A stretch of 8,476 nucleotides of DNA from Actinomycetota bacterium (GTDB taxonomy: Bacteria > Actinomycetota > Thermoleophilia > Solirubrobacterales > Solirubrobacteraceae), in contig VAYD01000154.1 in the NCBI GenBank assembly GCA_005883905.1, positions 5,778 to 14,253 on the forward strand, read 5' to 3'. How positions within the stretch are numbered: the first letter of the stretch is position 1; the number at the start of each line of letters is the position of its first letter. Positions 6,450 through 8,476 of the stretch are shown piece after piece. The translations under genes were made by a program, and so were the position numbers. The notes under the pieces are model-generated. The model worked only from the letters and a program-made list of their open reading frames with translations. It was not told the DNA's origin and made no database searches.

Positions 6450-6821
6450 CTACTGCGCCCAGGGGACCTCGACCGAGTCTTCGGTCGGGCTGTTGCGCGC
6501 GACGACATACTCGGCCGGTTCGGTGTCCGAGAGGTTGCGCAGCACATGCGTCTCGTGCGGCGGCACGTAGAGGAGATCGCCGACGTCGAGGCGGACCGAC
6601 TCCTCGAGGCGCTCGCCCCAGCGGATCTCCATCGAGCCCGAGACCATGTAGCAGGCGCTCTCGCAGTTGGCGTGGTAGTGCGGCCGCGACTGCGCGCCGG
6701 GCGGCACGCGGAAGATGCCCATGAACAGGTTGTCCGCGCCGGCGGTCTCGTGTGAGACCTCGGCGCCGGCGATCACCCCGCGGGGCACCTCGTGGTCGGG
6801 TGCTGGCCTGACGACCCTCAT
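6450..6821 (-). CDS. Single-domain cupin protein
   Basis: The protein has 123 residues and both cupin motifs are intact. Motif 1 is GAQSRPHYHANCESACYMVSG (G42, His48, His50, Glu54, G62). Motif 2 is GDLLYVPPHETHVLRN (G81, P87, His92, N96). The three His and one Glu form the usual metal site. Small cupin_2 proteins include metal-dependent isomerases, dioxygenases and sensors, so no reaction can be named. The ATG at 6821 lies 3 nt after the stop of the GNAT gene, with little of an SD of its own, so translation is probably coupled. It is the last gene of the tight SDR-GNAT-cupin unit. Confidence 0.88.
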   Translation of the reverse strand: MRVVRPAPDHEVPRGVIAGAEVSHETAGADNLFMGIFRVPPGAQSRPHYHANCESACYMVSGSMEIRWGERLEESVRLDVGDLLYVPPHETHVLRNLSDTEPAEYVVARNSPTEDSVEVPWAQ

Positions 6822-6824
6822 GCC

Positions 6825-7280
6825 TCAGAGGGTAGTCGGCAGCGTGTAATCGAGCCACCGATCGGAGCGTTGGGCGCCGATGCGGTCGTAGAGCGCCTGC
6901 GCGCGGTGGTTGTCGACCGCCGTCTGCCACTCCAGGGCGACGGCGCCGCGCTGCACGCAGCGCTCGCGGCACGCCTCGATCAGCGCCTCGGCCGCGCCGC
7001 TGCCGCGCGCCTGCGGCGCGACGAAGAGGTCGTTCATGACACCCAGGCGCCCGCCGCGCGTGGTCGTCCAACCCCAGAACAGCGAGGCGAACCCGATCGG
7101 GCGGCCGTCGTCGTCGCGGGCGATGAACTGCACGCCTTCGAGCTCCGGCTCCGCGAGCAGCGCGCGGCTCAGCGCCAACATCGCCTCGTCTGATGGCTTG
7201 GCCTCGTAGAAGTCGAGATAGCCACGAATGAGCGGAACGAGGTGAGGGAGATCCTCCTCGCTGACGACGCCGACGGTCAC
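6825..7280 (-). CDS. GNAT family N-acetyltransferase
   Basis: The protein has 151 residues and begins MTVGVVSEEDLPHLVPLIRGY. The acetyl-CoA-binding motif A is clear: VMNDLFVAPQARGSGAAEAL (81-100), with the Arg92-Gly-Ser-Gly95 pyrophosphate loop after the beta4 strand. WQTAVDNHRAQALYDRIGA (118-136) is motif B, with Asn124 and Tyr131 where GNATs usually place the CoA-contacting Asn and the general-acid Tyr. The acyl acceptor is unknown. The GTG start at 7280 overlaps the stop of the SDR gene as GTGA, a classical coupled start. An upstream start at 7346 would add 22 low-similarity residues inside the SDR gene and is rejected. Confidence 0.9.
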   Translation of the reverse strand: MTVGVVSEEDLPHLVPLIRGYLDFYEAKPSDEAMLALSRALLAEPELEGVQFIARDDDGRPIGFASLFWGWTTTRGGRLGVMNDLFVAPQARGSGAAEALIEACRERCVQRGAVALEWQTAVDNHRAQALYDRIGAQRSDRWLDYTLPTTL

Positions 7281-8104
7281 GTCGTCATCCCGGTGAACTG
7301 GCCACCGGTGACGTTCAGGACCTGGCCGTGCACGTAATTGCTCCACGGCGAGCAGAGGAAGAACACGCCGCCGGCGGCCTCCTCGGGCGTGCCTGGGCGG
7401 CCGAGCGGGATGAGGAAGCCCGCCATGCCGCGCGCCTGCTCCGGGATGCCGAGCTGCACCTTCTCGCCGCCGATCTCCATGACGTTCTCATCGACCTTCG
7501 GCGCGGTCAGCCGCGTCTCGATCCAGCCGAACGCGACGGCGTTGACGTTGACCTTGAACTGGCCCCACTCCTTGGCCAGCGTCTTCGTGAGGCCGACGAC
7601 CGCTGACTTGCCGGCGCTGTAGTTCGCCTGGCCGGCGTTGCCCATCGTCCCGGAGATCGACGAGACGTTGACGATCTTGCGGAAGACCTCCTCGCCGCGC
7701 TCGCGCTCGGCCTTGGCGGGTTCGCGCAGGTGCGGGGCGGCCGCGCGGATCACCTTGAACGGGACGGTGACGTGGATGGCGAGCATCTTCTCCCACCAGT
7801 CGTCGCTCATCTTGTGGATCGGCGCGTCGAGCGTGTAGCCGGCGTTGTTGACGATGATGTCGATCTTCCCGAAGGCGTCGATCGCGGTCTTGAGCAGCTC
7901 GTCGGGCGCGCCGTCGGCCGTGAGGTCGCCGCCGTAGACGACGGTCTCGCCGTCGATCTCGTCCGCCGTCTGCTGCGCCACGTCGGCGTCGAGGTCGTTG
8001 ATCAGGACCTTCGCGCCCTGGCTGCTGAGCAGTTCCGCGGTTGCGCGGCCGATGCCGCGCGCAGACCCGGTGACGATCGCCACCTTGTCGTCAAGGACTC
8101 CCAT
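7277..8104 (-). CDS. SDR family NAD(P)-dependent oxidoreductase (FabG-like)
   Basis: The protein has 275 residues and the complete classical SDR set: TGSARGIG cofactor loop (12-19), Asp37 at the end of the second strand (suggesting NAD(H) preference), NNAG (86-89), active-site Ser149 in VNVSSISGTMGN, Tyr162 and Lys166 in NYSAGK, and C-terminal VTGG. The SGTMGNAGQANYSAGK stretch is FabG-like. Two features set it apart from housekeeping FabG: an insertion of charged residues (AKAERERGEE, about 130-139) before the Ser strand, and AFG in place of the usual APG (191-193). It reduces or oxidises a keto/hydroxy substrate, possibly an acyl thioester; the substrate is not inferable. The ATG at 8104 has the SD GGGAG 7 nt upstream; longer starts run through the upstream gene. 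It is followed by GNAT with a 4-nt overlap. Confidence 0.92.
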   Translation of the reverse strand: MGVLDDKVAIVTGSARGIGRATAELLSSQGAKVLINDLDADVAQQTADEIDGETVVYGGDLTADGAPDELLKTAIDAFGKIDIIVNNAGYTLDAPIHKMSDDWWEKMLAIHVTVPFKVIRAAAPHLREPAKAERERGEEVFRKIVNVSSISGTMGNAGQANYSAGKSAVVGLTKTLAKEWGQFKVNVNAVAFGWIETRLTAPKVDENVMEIGGEKVQLGIPEQARGMAGFLIPLGRPGTPEEAAGGVFFLCSPWSNYVHGQVLNVTGGQFTGMTT

Positions 8105-8106
8105 GT

Positions 8107-8150
8107 GCGCTCTCCCGGTTTCGAGGGTGAAGAGCGCGGGTGAAGAGCGC
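8107..8150 (-). promoter_or_regulatory. Possible hairpin covering the SDR ribosome binding site
   Basis: On the minus strand GCGCTCTTC (complement of 8129-8137) can pair over 9 bp, one of them G-U, with GGAGAGCGC (complement of 8107-8115), leaving a 13-nt loop. The right arm contains most of the SD GGGAG (complement of 8112-8116). A second copy of the left arm (complement of 8142-8150) offers an alternative partner. This could limit translation initiation; it is a structural inference only. Confidence 0.4.
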
Positions 8151-8152
8151 GG
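8127..8152. repeat. 13-bp perfect tandem duplication
   Basis: GTGAAGAGCGCGG occurs twice back to back (8127-8139 and 8140-8152) in the 52-bp gap between the membrane-protein gene and the SDR gene. Each copy carries AGAGCGC, the complement of the sequence overlapping the SDR gene's SD. Confidence 0.9.
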
Positions 8153-8156
8153 GACT

Positions 8157-8476
8157 CTAGTTCCAGCGGCCCCGCCTGCGCATCGCGAACAAGAGCCCGG
8201 CCGGCAGGATCGCGAGCAACGAGAGTGGCCAGACGGTGCGGCCGCCGTTGCCGTTGTCGTCACTCGCCGGCGCTGGTACGACCTCGTCGACCTTTGCGGT
8301 CTGGGGCTGCCCGCCGATCGGCCCGAGCTTCGACGCCGCGAACGGCTTGAGCCCCTGACTGAGGCGGTGCAGCAGCCGCTCGGTCGGCGGGTACGGAAGG
8401 CTGAACTCGACCAGCGGCCCGTCGTCGTTGCGCAGCAGGCGCAGCGACGGGATCCACTGCGAGCGGCTGACGCCCT
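8157..8476 (-). CDS. C-terminal part of a single-pass membrane protein, cut by the right edge
   Basis: An open frame enters from the right edge (first full codon at 8474) and ends at TAG (complement of 8157-8159), giving the last 105 residues of a protein whose start is outside. It begins GVSRSQWIPSLRLLRNDDG and continues with a polar region rich in Pro, Ser and Gly (LVEFSLPYPPTERLL, VVPAPASDDNGNGG). It ends with one membrane helix (VWPLSLLAILPAGLLFAM, about 81-98) and a basic tail RRRGRWN. The basic tail places the bulk of the protein outside the cell, with a C-terminal anchor. No family is recognised from this fragment. It lies 52 nt upstream of the SDR gene on the same strand and may head the same transcript. 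Low-complexity Arg/Ala sequence in another frame of this region is a shadow. Confidence 0.75.
   Translation of the reverse strand, partial: GVSRSQWIPSLRLLRNDDGPLVEFSLPYPPTERLLHRLSQGLKPFAASKLGPIGGQPQTAKVDEVVPAPASDDNGNGGRTVWPLSLLAILPAGLLFAMRRRGRWN

Noticed and set aside
6211..7071. Minus-strand frame spanning the GNAT, cupin and small-protein genes
   Set aside because: It is an Arg-rich shadow. The cupin and GNAT motifs are read in the other frames with correct lengths and coupled starts.
8105..8263. N-terminal extension of the SDR from 8263
   Set aside because: The additional 53 residues are Ser/Cys/Arg-rich and lie over the end of the upstream membrane-protein gene. The ATG at 8104 has a good SD and starts at the normal SDR N-terminus (MGVLDDKVAIVTG).

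Overview
The window is GC-rich DNA (roughly 70% G+C by eye). It carries GTG as well as ATG starts, genes packed with overlaps or gaps of only a few bases, and secreted proteins with Pro/Gly linkers and Arg-rich C-terminal beta domains. This style fits the actinobacterial class Thermoleophilia, order Solirubrobacterales (Conexibacter/Solirubrobacter-like). That placement is an inference from sequence style, not from a marker gene. I see no rRNA, tRNA, CRISPR array, IS element or phage gene, and no stretch over 300 bases without a gene.

Layout from left to right. (1) At 2-1132 (+) is the 3' part of a secreted PQQ-type glucose/sorbosone dehydrogenase, cut by the left edge. (2) It converges on a beta-propeller plus RTX calcium-binding protein (1157-3327, -). 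An 8-bp insertion that breaks the 27-nt repeat period shifts this gene's reading frame. The two genes meet at an inverted repeat (1129-1160) whose arms contain both stop codons. (3) Upstream of the RTX gene on the same strand lies a metallo-beta-lactamase-fold lactonase of the N-acyl-homoserine lactonase type (3362-4222, -). (4) A 32-bp divergent gap with a palindromic CTATAG box separates the lactonase from a two-gene + strand unit. That unit is a short, active-site-less SDR-like protein (4255-4770) followed 3 nt later by an ASCH-domain plus winged-helix protein (4774-5388). (5) This unit converges, with a 17-bp overlap, on a minus-strand run that continues to the right edge. In transcription order the run is: the C-terminal part of a single-pass membrane protein (8157-8476, partial), a classical SDR oxidoreductase (7277-8104), a GNAT acetyltransferase (6825-7280, 4-nt GTGA overlap), a cupin (6450-6821, 3-nt gap), a 90-residue secreted/membrane-anchored protein (6096-6368, with its own likely promoter), and a LuxR-type regulator (5372-6091).

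How the genes may work together: SDR, GNAT and cupin are almost certainly co-translated, but no substrate can be named. The small membrane protein and the LuxR-type regulator form a second tight pair. The lactonase and RTX protein share a strand with a 34-nt gap and may be co-transcribed. The least ordinary items are the pseudo-SDR/ASCH-wHTH pair, the 8-bp frame-breaking insertion in the RTX array, the inverted repeat holding two opposing stop codons, and a possible hairpin over the ribosome binding site of the SDR gene.
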